Source: Rivibacter subsaxonicus
GTDB lineage: Bacteria > Pseudomonadota > Gammaproteobacteria > Burkholderiales > Burkholderiaceae_C
Reading direction: 5' to 3'
Assembly: GCF_004217215.1 (NCBI RefSeq)
Contig: NZ_SHKP01000004.1
Span: 652,829-716,828, forward strand
Length of the DNA stretch: 64,000 nucleotides
How positions within the stretch are numbered: the stretch's first letter is position 1; the number at the start of each line of letters is the position of its first letter. Shown in pieces: positions 8,223 through 15,637 of this stretch. The position numbers and the translations under genes were made by a program. The notes below the pieces were generated by a model. It made no database searches. It was not told the DNA's origin and saw only the letters and a program-made list of their open reading frames with translations.

Positions 8223-8861
8223 TCAGCGCCGCGGTGGCTCGTCACCGAAGGCGGAGTAAGCCGAGGCCGCGATCGCGCCGATGACGGCGGTGGCTGCTGC
8301 CACTGCCGGGCCGCCAAAGATCGCGCCGGCCTGTGCGCCGGTGAGGGCACCACCGATGTCGGCGCAGACGATGCGGATCTGGTAGCGATGTTCCTTCGCG
8401 AACTCGAGCGCCTTGAGGCAACTGTTCTTGGCGATGCCGACGATCGCCAGCGCCAGCCGGCTGCTCTTGTCCTTGGCCTTCAGCAGGCGCTCGTGCATCT
8501 GGTCCGCAACGCGCTTGATGTCCGACACCGGCTTGTCGGCCTTGAGCATCGCGATGATCTCGGCAATGTCCTTGGCGTCGGCCGGCGTCAGCAACCCGCG
8601 CCGTACCAGTTCGTCCAGCAGCTTCTGCAGCGCCGGCGGCGTCGAGAGAGGGGTGTCGCCGATCTGCTTCTTGATGGCGTCCAGTCCGTCGCCATGCGCC
8701 TCGCCGGCCTTGTCGGCCGGGAACTCCTCGAGCCTGCGCTTCTGCTTCTCCGGATCGGATGGCTGGCCAAGCGCCGGCAACACCGGCAGCGCGGCGGCGG
8801 TGCCGGCGATGGCCGCTGCGAGCATCGCGCGGCGCGGGTGGATGGAGCCGGTGTTGAGCAT
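8223..8861 (-). CDS. Hypothetical protein with Tat-like signal peptide
   Basis: I do not recognise the family. The 212-aa product has a twin-arginine-like leader (HPRRAMLAAAIAGTAAALP) with probable cleavage near ALG-QP. A charged helical middle follows (ADAKDIAEIIAMLKADKP), and the C-terminus is Gly/Ala-rich and hydrophobic (ADIGGALTGAQAGAIFGGP), resembling glycine-zipper membrane segments. A strong GAGGAGG lies just upstream of the ATG at 8861, supporting translation. It is convergent with the redoxin gene, 16 bp apart. A periplasmic or membrane-associated role is only inferred. Confidence 0.65.
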   Translation of the reverse strand: MLNTGSIHPRRAMLAAAIAGTAAALPVLPALGQPSDPEKQKRRLEEFPADKAGEAHGDGLDAIKKQIGDTPLSTPPALQKLLDELVRRGLLTPADAKDIAEIIAMLKADKPVSDIKRVADQMHERLLKAKDKSSRLALAIVGIAKNSCLKALEFAKEHRYQIRIVCADIGGALTGAQAGAIFGGPAVAAATAVIGAIAASAYSAFGDEPPRR

Positions 8862-8988
8862 GGTCTGCCTCCTCGCGGTATGTGGCGAGCAAGCATAGGC
8901 AACACGCGAGCCGCGCGCTCTCCTCAGTCGGGTGCTAGCGGGCCGTTCGCGATCGCAACCGGCAGCAGTCTCGGCGACCTGGCGGACC

Positions 8989-10083
8989 TTAGGGTCGAAG
9001 CTCGACCAACCGTCCCGCGCGCAGCACCGTGAAGCTGCTGCCCTCGACGCGGCGCCAAGCCAGCAGGGCGCGCGCGAGGTCGGCGCTGCGGTCGATCGCG
9101 CTGCCGTTCATGTTGATGACCACGTCGCCCGCGAGCAGCCCGGCGCGCGCGGCGACGCCGTCCGGCTCGACCTCGTCGATCACCACCCCCAGCGCGTGCA
9201 GCCGGCCGGCGGCGAGGGCGGCCGGCGGCGACACGTCGTCGAAGCTCGCGCCGAGCCGAGGCCGGCTCGGTGGCCGGCCCAGGCGCAGTTCCTCGGCGAT
9301 CTGCATCACGATCTCGATCGGCACCGACAGCCCCATGCCGACGCTGCCGTAGGCGCCGACCAGCATGCGCGTGTTCATGCCGACGACGCGGCCGTTGATG
9401 TCGAGCAGCGGTCCGCCCGAACTGCCCGGCGCCATCGCGAGATCGGTCTGGATGAAGAGCAGGCCGGCGTCCTCGGCAAAGTGGCGGTCGGTGCCGCCGA
9501 CGATGCCGGCCGTGACCGAGCGCGCCAGGCCGTAGGGGTCGCCGACCGCCAGCACCCAGTCGCCCGGGCGCAGCGTGCCCGACTCGCCGCGCGTCGCCGG
9601 CTCGGGCAGGCGCAGCGGCACCTTCAGCAGCGCGATGTCCGAGGCCGCATCGGCGCCGACCAGCGTGGCCGCGACGATGCGCTGGTCGGGCAGGCGCACG
9701 ACGATCTGCGCAGCGTCGGCGACCACATGCGCCGCGGTCACGATCATCCCGTCGGCGCCGACGATGAAGCCGGCACCGATGCTGTCGCCGGCGCGCGCCC
9801 CGGCCTCTTCGCCCGCGCGCCGCGTGCTGGCGGCGGCCGGATCGGGACGTGCCACGCCGTAGACGCCGACGGCGAGCGCCAGGCCGCGCTGCAGCGCCGG
9901 CGCGAAGCTGATCGGCATCAGGCTGGCGCGGGTCGGCGGCGATGCGGGCTCGGCCGCGCCTGCGAGCGACGCGGCGCCGGCCAGCAGCAACCAGGCCAGC
10001 GCCGCCAGCCGCCATGCGGCCACGCGGGTTGCGCGAGAGCGTGGCGGCAAGGGTGGGCCGGCGTCGCCGTCGGAGCCGATCAC
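8989..10083 (-). CDS. HtrA/DegP-like trypsin-family protease with one PDZ domain
   Basis: The best start is GTG at 10083, which overlaps the stop of the DksA-like gene (GTGA) and gives 364 aa. A hydrophobic N-terminal segment (AWRLAALAWLLLAGAASLAGAA) exports or anchors it in the periplasm. The catalytic triad is complete: His119 in TAAHVV, Asp149 in SDIALL, Ser222 in APGSSGGPLL. One PDZ domain follows, with GVVIDEVEPDGVAARAGLLAGD. HtrA proteases degrade or refold damaged envelope proteins. Coupling to a DksA-like regulator and an FNR-like site upstream suggests low-oxygen or stress control. Confidence 0.9.
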   Translation of the reverse strand: MIGSDGDAGPPLPPRSRATRVAAWRLAALAWLLLAGAASLAGAAEPASPPTRASLMPISFAPALQRGLALAVGVYGVARPDPAAASTRRAGEEAGARAGDSIGAGFIVGADGMIVTAAHVVADAAQIVVRLPDQRIVAATLVGADAASDIALLKVPLRLPEPATRGESGTLRPGDWVLAVGDPYGLARSVTAGIVGGTDRHFAEDAGLLFIQTDLAMAPGSSGGPLLDINGRVVGMNTRMLVGAYGSVGMGLSVPIEIVMQIAEELRLGRPPSRPRLGASFDDVSPPAALAAGRLHALGVVIDEVEPDGVAARAGLLAGDVVINMNGSAIDRSADLARALLAWRRVEGSSFTVLRAGRLVELRP

Positions 10084-10487
10084 CGGGGTTCCGAGCTGGT
10101 CTCCGGGCGATGCGAGCCGGCTTCGGCGCGGGCCGCGGCCTCGCAGTCGGCGCAGCGCCGCACCTGTGGCCGCAGCAGCAGGCGGTCGGTCTCGATCTCC
10201 ACGCCGCAGTCCGTGCAGTGGCCAAAGTGGCCATGGGCGAAGCGCTCGATCGCGGCCCGTACCTCGGCCAGCGGCGCCGTGATCTCGGCCGGCGCAGACG
10301 CCGGCTCGAGCTCGCCGTCGCCGACGACCGCGCAGCGCCGCCATTGCGGTGCGTGCGACATGTCGATCAGCCGGCGCTCCAGGTCGTGCAGCCGCTGGCG
10401 GAGCAGGAAGCGCACGAGCTCGCTGCGTGGCGTCGAGCTGAGCGCCTTGTCCTGGATGCCGGTGGTGGTGCTGGGACTGAATACCAT
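10080..10487 (-). CDS. DksA/TraR-type C4 zinc-finger protein (first copy)
   Basis: The 135-aa protein from the ATG at 10487 (GGAG about 8 bases upstream) ends in a zinc finger with CTDCG and CADC pairs, the DksA/TraR hallmark. It is preceded by a helical segment (APLAEVRAAIERFAHGHFGH). Such proteins bind the RNA polymerase secondary channel, and some have other roles. The N-terminal half lacks the clear DxxDxA coiled-coil tip of true DksA, so it is a distant member. A second such gene lies at 16973-17347. It is translationally coupled to the HtrA-like protease. Confidence 0.85.
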   Translation of the reverse strand: MVFSPSTTTGIQDKALSSTPRSELVRFLLRQRLHDLERRLIDMSHAPQWRRCAVVGDGELEPASAPAEITAPLAEVRAAIERFAHGHFGHCTDCGVEIETDRLLLRPQVRRCADCEAAARAEAGSHRPETSSEPR

Positions 10488-10567
10488 GGCAAGACTCCGG
10501 TTCAAGAGGCGGACCCGTCGGCCGGGTCGACCCGCTTGGAACTCTACGCAGCGCCGGCGCCCGATCG

Positions 10568-10642
10568 TTGCGCCAGATCAAGGCACGCTGCAGGCGGGTC
10601 AGCATGGCGCAGGCGATTGCGGCGCGCCTTGATCTGGCGCAA
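10568..10642. promoter_or_regulatory. Two oppositely oriented FNR-box-like sites forming a 17-bp inverted repeat
   Basis: TTGCGCCAGATCAAGGC (10568-10584) is repeated exactly as its reverse complement at 10626-10642. Each copy contains a 14-bp core TTGCGCCAGATCAA that matches the FNR consensus TTGATNNNNATCAA at 8 of 10 fixed positions. The sites lie in the divergent region between the dksA-like/htrA genes and the DUF2892/uspA genes. One site per promoter is the simple reading. An FNR gene is encoded 3 kb away (13523-14254). Confidence 0.65.
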
Positions 10643-10696
10643 TGACGCGTTGCGAGGCGCGGCGCAGCATGGTTCAACCCAAACGCAGGAGTCAGC

Positions 10697-10891
10697 ATGA
10701 AGCCCAATGTCGGATCTCTTGACCGCGTCGCTCGCATCGGCGCCGGCTTGGCGCTGATCGCGCTGGCCGCCAGCGGTGTCGTCGGCGTCTGGGGCTACCT
10801 GGGCGTGCTGCCACTGGCAACCGGCCTGCTGCGGGTCTGCCCAGGCTACTCGTTGCTGGGCCTGAGCACCTGCGCGACCAAGCCGCGCTGA
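10697..10891 (+). CDS. Small DUF2892 (YgaP-like) membrane protein
   Basis: The 64-aa protein begins MKPNVGSLDRVARIGAGLAL and has two hydrophobic segments separated by a short turn, with LLRVCPGYSLLGLSTC at the end. This is the DUF2892 inner-membrane domain found alone or fused to rhodanese (YgaP). An AGGAG lies just upstream of the ATG. It opens a likely operon with the universal stress protein. Two Cys residues near the C-terminus are typical of the family; function is unknown. Confidence 0.85.
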   Translation: MKPNVGSLDRVARIGAGLALIALAASGVVGVWGYLGVLPLATGLLRVCPGYSLLGLSTCATKPR

Positions 10892-10899
10892 GGCCGGTC

Positions 10900-11010
10900 A
10901 TGACACATGCCCACGCGTGGATCGCCGGGCTGGCGCTGGCACTGCCGCTCGTGGTCGCGGCGGGCTGGCTGCTACTGCGCCTGTGCGTGGCCTGGGTGAC
11001 GCTCGACTAA
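10900..11010 (+). CDS. Putative 36-aa single-pass membrane peptide
   Basis: An ATG at 10900 opens a frame MTHAHAWIAGLALALPLVVA, continuing AGWLLLRLCVAWVTLD to a TAA at 11008-11010. It is one strong transmembrane helix, with a GAGG 6 bases before the ATG. It fills the gap between the DUF2892 gene (stop 10891) and uspA. No family is recognised. The length and lack of comparative data keep confidence low. Confidence 0.4.
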   Translation: MTHAHAWIAGLALALPLVVAAGWLLLRLCVAWVTLD

Positions 11011-11037
11011 GCGAAGTCAATCGAAAGGAGCGACTCC

Positions 11038-11865
11038 ATGAGTGAGTTCAAGTCGATCCTGCTGCACCTCGACGGCAGCGACAACGATCCGCGTTGCGCC
11101 CGCGTGGCACGGGCACTGGCGGCGCAGCATGGCGCGCGGCTCAGCGCCCAGTTCGCGGTGATGCCGATCACCAGCCAGTTGCCGGTCGTGATGGGTGGGG
11201 CGAGCGCGATCTACCCGCTGATCGAGGAACTGCAGGCGCAGCGCCGGCAACGCGCGCGCGCAATCTTCGAGGACCTGGCCGGTGGTGTGGCACCGACGCG
11301 CTGGATCGAGGCGGGCACGGAGCCGCTGATCGAGAGCGTGGTCCGGCAGGCGCTGAGTGCCGATCTGCTGGTCCTGGGTCAGCACAACCCCACCGATCCC
11401 AACGGCGGCGGCGTGCCTGCCGATTTCGCCGAGTCGGTGCTGGTCAGCGCCGGCCGTCCGACGCTGGTGGTGCCCTACGCCGGCGAGATCGACGGCGAGC
11501 CCGGGCGCGAGCCGCTGGTGGCCTGGAAGCCGGCACGCGAGTCGGCCCGGGCGCTGGTCGCGGCCTTGCCGATGCTGCGCAATGCACGGCGCGTGCACCT
11601 GGTCGCCGCACCCGGGGTCAGCCCCGAGCAGCGCAACGAACTGCTCGACTACCTGCGCCTGCACGGCGTGACGGCGCCAGTCGAGCAGCACGGGGCGCTG
11701 GCGCGCGATGTCGGCAACGGCCTGCTGTCACTGGCGGCCGACGCCAATGCCGACCTGCTCGTGATGGGCTGCTACGGCCACAGCCGCGCGCGCGAGCTGG
11801 TGCTCGGCGGCGCCTCGCGCACGGTGCTGGCGTCGATGACGGTGCCGGTGCTGATGGTGCATTAG
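11038..11865 (+). CDS. Tandem-domain universal stress protein (UspA family)
   Basis: The 275-aa protein has two Usp folds. The first starts FKSILLHLDGSDNDP and contains LLVLGQHNP. The second ends with the ATP-binding signature LLVMGCYGHSRARELVLGG followed by VPVLMVH. Only the second domain keeps the G-x2-G-x9-G loop, so nucleotide binding is likely confined there. A Shine-Dalgarno AAGGAG precedes the ATG. It follows the DUF2892 gene and an FNR-like site, in keeping with oxygen-limited expression of Usp proteins in related bacteria. Confidence 0.92.
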   Translation: MSEFKSILLHLDGSDNDPRCARVARALAAQHGARLSAQFAVMPITSQLPVVMGGASAIYPLIEELQAQRRQRARAIFEDLAGGVAPTRWIEAGTEPLIESVVRQALSADLLVLGQHNPTDPNGGGVPADFAESVLVSAGRPTLVVPYAGEIDGEPGREPLVAWKPARESARALVAALPMLRNARRVHLVAAPGVSPEQRNELLDYLRLHGVTAPVEQHGALARDVGNGLLSLAADANADLLVMGCYGHSRARELVLGGASRTVLASMTVPVLMVH

Positions 11866-11868
11866 CTG

Positions 11869-11935
11869 GGTCACCCCCGAAGCGCCTTCGGCGCCTCCCC
11901 CTCAAGGGGGCGCCGCTGGCGGACCGGCAGAGCCG
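11869..11935. repeat. Extragenic palindromic repeat-like element
   Basis: The convergent gap after uspA contains stacked short hairpins: AGCGCC-TTC-GGCGC, CCCCC-TCAA-GGGGG and CCGGC-AGA-GCCGG. The layout resembles GC-rich extragenic repeats common in Burkholderiales intergenic regions. A partly similar GGCCCCCTCGGGGGGGC block is present at 58791-58808. Confidence 0.5.
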
Positions 11936-11968
11936 GATCCGCGGCGGCTGCTGGCTAGGCCGAGTCAC

Positions 11969-11992
11969 GCGCTCGGTGGCGCCACCGAGCGC
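11969..11992. terminator. 24-bp perfect palindrome downstream of uspA and hemN
   Basis: GCGCTCGGTGGC (11969-11980) is followed immediately by its reverse complement GCCACCGAGCGC. It lies between the convergent uspA and hemN stops, 22 bp from the hemN end, and could fold in both transcripts. No U-run follows, so its role as a bidirectional terminator is inferred from position. Confidence 0.45.
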
Positions 11993-12013
11993 TGGTCGAG
12001 TCGGTCGACGAGC

Positions 12014-13411
12014 TCAGATGACCCGCGAGAAATGCTCGCGCTTGAGGTCGGTCTGCAGGTAGCGGTCGAAGACCATCGCGATCGCGCGCACGAAGTACCA
12101 GCCGAGCGCGGTGACCTGGATCGCGTCGCGCTCGATCTCGACCAGGCCCTCGTCGGCCAACGGCCGCAGGCGCGCCAGCTCGGCGCCGAAGTGATCCTGC
12201 ACCCGCACCAGGTGCGCCAGTTCCACCGACTCGAAGTCGACCCGGCCCTGGCACATCAGCGCCATGATCACCGTGCGCCGCAGCAGGTCGTCGCGGTTCA
12301 GCGCCAGCCCGCGCGCGACCGGAAACTGGTGCTGATTGAGCGCGTCGTAGTACTCCGACAGCGTCTTGCTGTTCTGGCTGTAGCAGGCGCCGATGCGGCC
12401 GATCGCCGAGACGCCGAGTCCGACCAGGTCGCAATCGGCATGCGTGCTGTAGCCCTGGAAGTTGCGGTGCAGCCGGCCCTGGCGCTTGGCGACCGCGAGC
12501 GGGTCGTCGGGCAGCGCGAAGTGGTCCATGCCCACATGGGCATAGCCCAGGCCGAGAAAGCCGGTCAGCGCGCTGCGCAGCATCGCGACCCGGGCCGCGG
12601 CCGGCGGCAGCTCGGCGGCGTGGATGCGGCGCTGCGGCTTGAAGCGCGCCGGCAGGTGCGCGTAGGCGTAGAGCGAGATGCGCTCCGGCCTCAGCCCGCC
12701 GACCTGGCCGATGGTGCGCTCGAACGAGGCCTCGGTCTGGCGCGGCAGGCCGTAGATCAGGTCGGCGTTGATCGAGGAAAAACCGATCTCGCGCGCGCGC
12801 AGCAGCAGCGCGCGCACCGACTCGAAGGGCTGGACGCGGTGCACTGCCTTCTGTACCTCGGGGTCGAAGTCCTGCACCCCGAAGCTGAGCCGGTTGAAGC
12901 CCATGTCGGCCAGGCGTTGCAGGCGGGCGCCGTCGACCGTGCGCGGGTCGACCTCGATCGAGACCTCGGCCTGCGGCTGCAGCCGGAAGGCGCGGTTCAG
13001 CGCCAGCATCAGCCGCTCGAGCTCGGCGTCGCTGAGGAAGGTCGGCGAGCCGCCGCCCAGGTGAAGCTGCGACACGGGTTGGGCCGTGCCGAGCGCCTGC
13101 ACATGCAGCTCGATCTCGCGTTCGAGCGCCGCCAGGTACTCGCGAGCGCGGTCGTGCTGGCGCGTGACGACCTTGTTGCAGGCACAGTAGTAGCAGACCG
13201 ATTCGCAGAACGGCACGTGCACGTAGATCGACAGCGGCAGTACCCCGCCCACCGGTCCGGCCACGGCGCGGTGCGCCAGCGCCTGCCGGTACTGGGCCGG
13301 GCCGAAGGCCTCGACGAAGCGGTCGGCGGTGGGGTAGGAGGTGTAGCGCGGCCCCGGCACGTCAAAACGTGCCAGCAACTGACCGAAGCGGTCGGCGGTT
13401 TCGGCGCTCAT
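12014..13411 (-). CDS. hemN: Oxygen-independent coproporphyrinogen III oxidase
   Basis: The 465-aa radical-SAM enzyme has the CESVCYYCACNK cluster motif (CxxxCxxC) near residue 70, preceded by SIYVHVPFC. Family blocks GGGSPTFL, EVDPRT and NADLIYGLPRQT follow, and the C-terminal HemN domain is complete. It decarboxylates coproporphyrinogen III to protoporphyrinogen IX without oxygen. The N-terminal GPRYTSYPTADRF block marks it as HemN rather than HemW. It is divergent from fnr across a near-perfect FNR box, as in many proteobacteria that switch haem synthesis at low oxygen. Confidence 0.97.
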   Translation of the reverse strand: MSAETADRFGQLLARFDVPGPRYTSYPTADRFVEAFGPAQYRQALAHRAVAGPVGGVLPLSIYVHVPFCESVCYYCACNKVVTRQHDRAREYLAALEREIELHVQALGTAQPVSQLHLGGGSPTFLSDAELERLMLALNRAFRLQPQAEVSIEVDPRTVDGARLQRLADMGFNRLSFGVQDFDPEVQKAVHRVQPFESVRALLLRAREIGFSSINADLIYGLPRQTEASFERTIGQVGGLRPERISLYAYAHLPARFKPQRRIHAAELPPAAARVAMLRSALTGFLGLGYAHVGMDHFALPDDPLAVAKRQGRLHRNFQGYSTHADCDLVGLGVSAIGRIGACYSQNSKTLSEYYDALNQHQFPVARGLALNRDDLLRRTVIMALMCQGRVDFESVELAHLVRVQDHFGAELARLRPLADEGLVEIERDAIQVTALGWYFVRAIAMVFDRYLQTDLKREHFSRVI

Positions 13412-13444
13412 GCAGCGACTGTGCCGCGGCGGCGAACATCGGTC

Positions 13445-13458
13445 TTGACGTCGATCAA
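13445..13458. promoter_or_regulatory. FNR box between hemN and fnr
   Basis: TTGAC-GTCG-ATCAA differs from TTGATNNNNATCAA at one of ten fixed positions. It lies 34 bp upstream of the hemN start and 65 bp upstream of the fnr start, in the divergent region. It could activate hemN and autoregulate fnr. Confidence 0.8.
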
Positions 13459-13522
13459 GCCGAGCCCGGATCGAAGGCGCAGAATCAAAGTTCCGTCATT
13501 GCGCGGGTCTGCCGCCAAGTCC

Positions 13523-14254
13523 ATGTCCGCTACCGTTCCGATCGCCGATGCCCTGAAGGTCTCGTGCTCGAGCTGCAACCTGCGCGAGCTGTGCCTGCCG
13601 GTGGGGTTGTCGCACGACGATCTGGCGCGGCTCGACGAGCTCAAGCTGGTGCGCAAGGCGGTGCCGCGTGGCGGCGAGCTGTTCCGCTGCGGTGACCGCT
13701 TCGAGTCGCTCTACGCGGTGCGCACCGGCTTCTTCAAGACCTGCCTCGGCAGCGAGGACGGTCGTGACCAGGTCACCGGCTTCCAGATGGCGGGCGAACT
13801 GCTCGGCCTCGACGGCATCGGCACCGGCGTCCATGGCGTCGACGCGGTGGCGCTCGAGGACTCGCAGGTCTGCGTGATCTCCTACCGCGAGATCGGCGAG
13901 CTCGGCCAGCAGTTCCCGCAGCTGCAGCAGCAACTGCATCGCATCCTCAGCCGCGAGATCGTGCGCGACCACGGCGTGATGCTGCTGCTCGGCAGCATGC
14001 GCGCCGAGGAACGGCTCGCGGCCTTCCTGCTCAACCTGGCGCAGCGGCTCAAGGCGCGCGGCTTCTCGTCGACCGCGCTGGTGCTGCGCATGACGCGCGA
14101 GGAGATCGGCAGCTACCTCGGCCTCAAGCTCGAGACTGTGAGCCGCACCTTCTCGAAGTTCCAGGAGGAGGGCCTGCTCGCGGTGAAGCAGCGCGACATC
14201 CGCATCCTCGACGAGGCGGGGCTGCAGCGGCTGGTCAACGGCGCCGGCTGCTAG
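13523..14254 (+). CDS. fnr: FNR-type [4Fe-4S] oxygen-sensing transcriptional regulator
   Basis: The 243-aa Crp/Fnr protein keeps all four FNR cluster ligands: Cys15, Cys18 and Cys24 in CSSCNLRELC (CX2CX5C), and Cys117 in DSQVCVIS. A cyclic-nucleotide-type beta-barrel, a long dimerisation helix and a helix-turn-helix follow. The recognition helix LKLETVSRTFSKFQ carries the E..SR pattern that reads TTGAT half-sites. It activates low-oxygen genes when its cluster is intact. Neighbours (hemN, uspA, dksA-like, htrA-like) and nearby TTGAT-like boxes suggest a clustered regulon. Confidence 0.96.
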   Translation: MSATVPIADALKVSCSSCNLRELCLPVGLSHDDLARLDELKLVRKAVPRGGELFRCGDRFESLYAVRTGFFKTCLGSEDGRDQVTGFQMAGELLGLDGIGTGVHGVDAVALEDSQVCVISYREIGELGQQFPQLQQQLHRILSREIVRDHGVMLLLGSMRAEERLAAFLLNLAQRLKARGFSSTALVLRMTREEIGSYLGLKLETVSRTFSKFQEEGLLAVKQRDIRILDEAGLQRLVNGAGC

Positions 14255-14281
14255 TCAGACTCTTCGGCAGCGGAAGCTGCG

Positions 14282-15637
14282 ATGAAGATCAGTTTCCTCG
14301 GCGCCGCCGACAGCGTCACCGGCTCGCGCCATCTGGTCGAGACCGGCGGCGCCCGCGTGCTGCTCGACTGCGGCCTGTTCCAGGGCTTCAAGACCCTGCG
14401 CGAACGCAACTGGGCGCCGCTGCCGGTGGCGCCGGACTCGATCGACGCGGTGGTGCTGAGCCACGCCCACCTCGACCACAGCGGCTGGTTGCCGCGCCTG
14501 GTGCGCGAGGGCTTTCGCGGCCCGATCCATGCCTCGCCGGCCACGCGCGACCTGGCCGAGGTGCTGCTGCTCGACAGCGCCCACTTGCAGGAAGAAGACG
14601 CGCGTCGCGCCAACCGCGGCGGCTGGACGCGCCACGCGCCGGCGCTGCCGCTCTACACCAGCGCCGATGCGCGGCGCGCGATCGCCAGGATCGTGCCGGT
14701 GGCGACCGGGCGCAGCGTGCGCATCGGCGAGGTCGAGGTCTCGATGTCGCCGGCCGGCCACCTGCTCGGCGCGATGGCGCTGAGGCTGCAGGCCGGCGGC
14801 AGAAGCCTGGTGTTCTCGGGCGATCTCGGCCGCGCCGACGACCTGCTGATGCCGCCGCCGCAGCCGCTGGCGCAGGCCGACGTGCTGCTGGTCGAGTCGA
14901 CCTACGGCAACCGGCGCCATCCGCAGGACGACGTACAGGCCCGGCTCGGTGCCATCGTGCGCGCCACGATTCGCCGCGGCGGCAGCGTGCTGCTGCCCTC
15001 GTTCGCGGTCGGCCGCGCGCAGGCGCTGCTGCTGGTGCTGCAGCGGCTCAAGGCGGCGGGCGAGATTCCGCAGGAGCTGCCGATCTACCTCGACAGCCCG
15101 ATGGCGAGCACCGCGACCGCGCTCTACCAGCGCCACGCGAAGTTGCTGCGCATCCCCAAGCGCGAGGCCGCCGGCCTCTGCGAGGGCGTCACGCTGGTCG
15201 GCAAGGCCACCGAGTCGCAGCGCCTGACGCGCTCGCGCTGGCCCAGCGTGATCATCTCGGCCAGCGGCATGGCCACTGGCGGCCGGGTGCTGCACCACCT
15301 CAAGGCGATGGCGCCGAACCCGCGCCACCACATCGTGTTCCCCGGCTTCCAGGTTGCCGGCAGCCGCGGCGCGCACCTGGTGGGGGGCGCGCGCGAGGTC
15401 AAGATCCACGGCGAGTACGTCGCGGTCAAGGCCGAGGTCAGCCATCTCGAGGGCTTCTCCGGCCACGCCGATGCCGACGGACTGATGGCCTGGCTGCGCG
15501 GGTTCCATGCCGCGCCGGCGCATTGCTTCGTGGTCCACGGCGAGCCCGACGCGGCCGACACGCTGCGCCTGCGCATCCAGGACGAGCTGGGCTGGTCGGT
15601 CTCGGTGCCCGAGCACCGCGCCAGCGTCGATGTCTGA
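14282..15637 (+). CDS. Metallo-beta-lactamase/beta-CASP RNA nuclease-like protein
   Basis: The 451-aa protein has the MBL zinc motif LSHAHLDHSGWLPRL near residue 60 and the STYGNRRH entry to the beta-CASP domain. SFAVGRAQALLLVLQRL and IYLDSPMAS lie in the middle, and IISASGMATGGRVLHHL precedes the C-terminal RMMBL block with FSGHADADGL. This is the complete layout of the YsgR/CPSF-like group, which act as RNA endo- or exonucleases. It starts 27 bp after fnr and overlaps the next gene by 8 bp. In related bacteria such genes sit with uspA and fnr, but a specific RNA target is not known to me. Confidence 0.92.
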   Translation: MKISFLGAADSVTGSRHLVETGGARVLLDCGLFQGFKTLRERNWAPLPVAPDSIDAVVLSHAHLDHSGWLPRLVREGFRGPIHASPATRDLAEVLLLDSAHLQEEDARRANRGGWTRHAPALPLYTSADARRAIARIVPVATGRSVRIGEVEVSMSPAGHLLGAMALRLQAGGRSLVFSGDLGRADDLLMPPPQPLAQADVLLVESTYGNRRHPQDDVQARLGAIVRATIRRGGSVLLPSFAVGRAQALLLVLQRLKAAGEIPQELPIYLDSPMASTATALYQRHAKLLRIPKREAAGLCEGVTLVGKATESQRLTRSRWPSVIISASGMATGGRVLHHLKAMAPNPRHHIVFPGFQVAGSRGAHLVGGAREVKIHGEYVAVKAEVSHLEGFSGHADADGLMAWLRGFHAAPAHCFVVHGEPDAADTLRLRIQDELGWSVSVPEHRASVDV

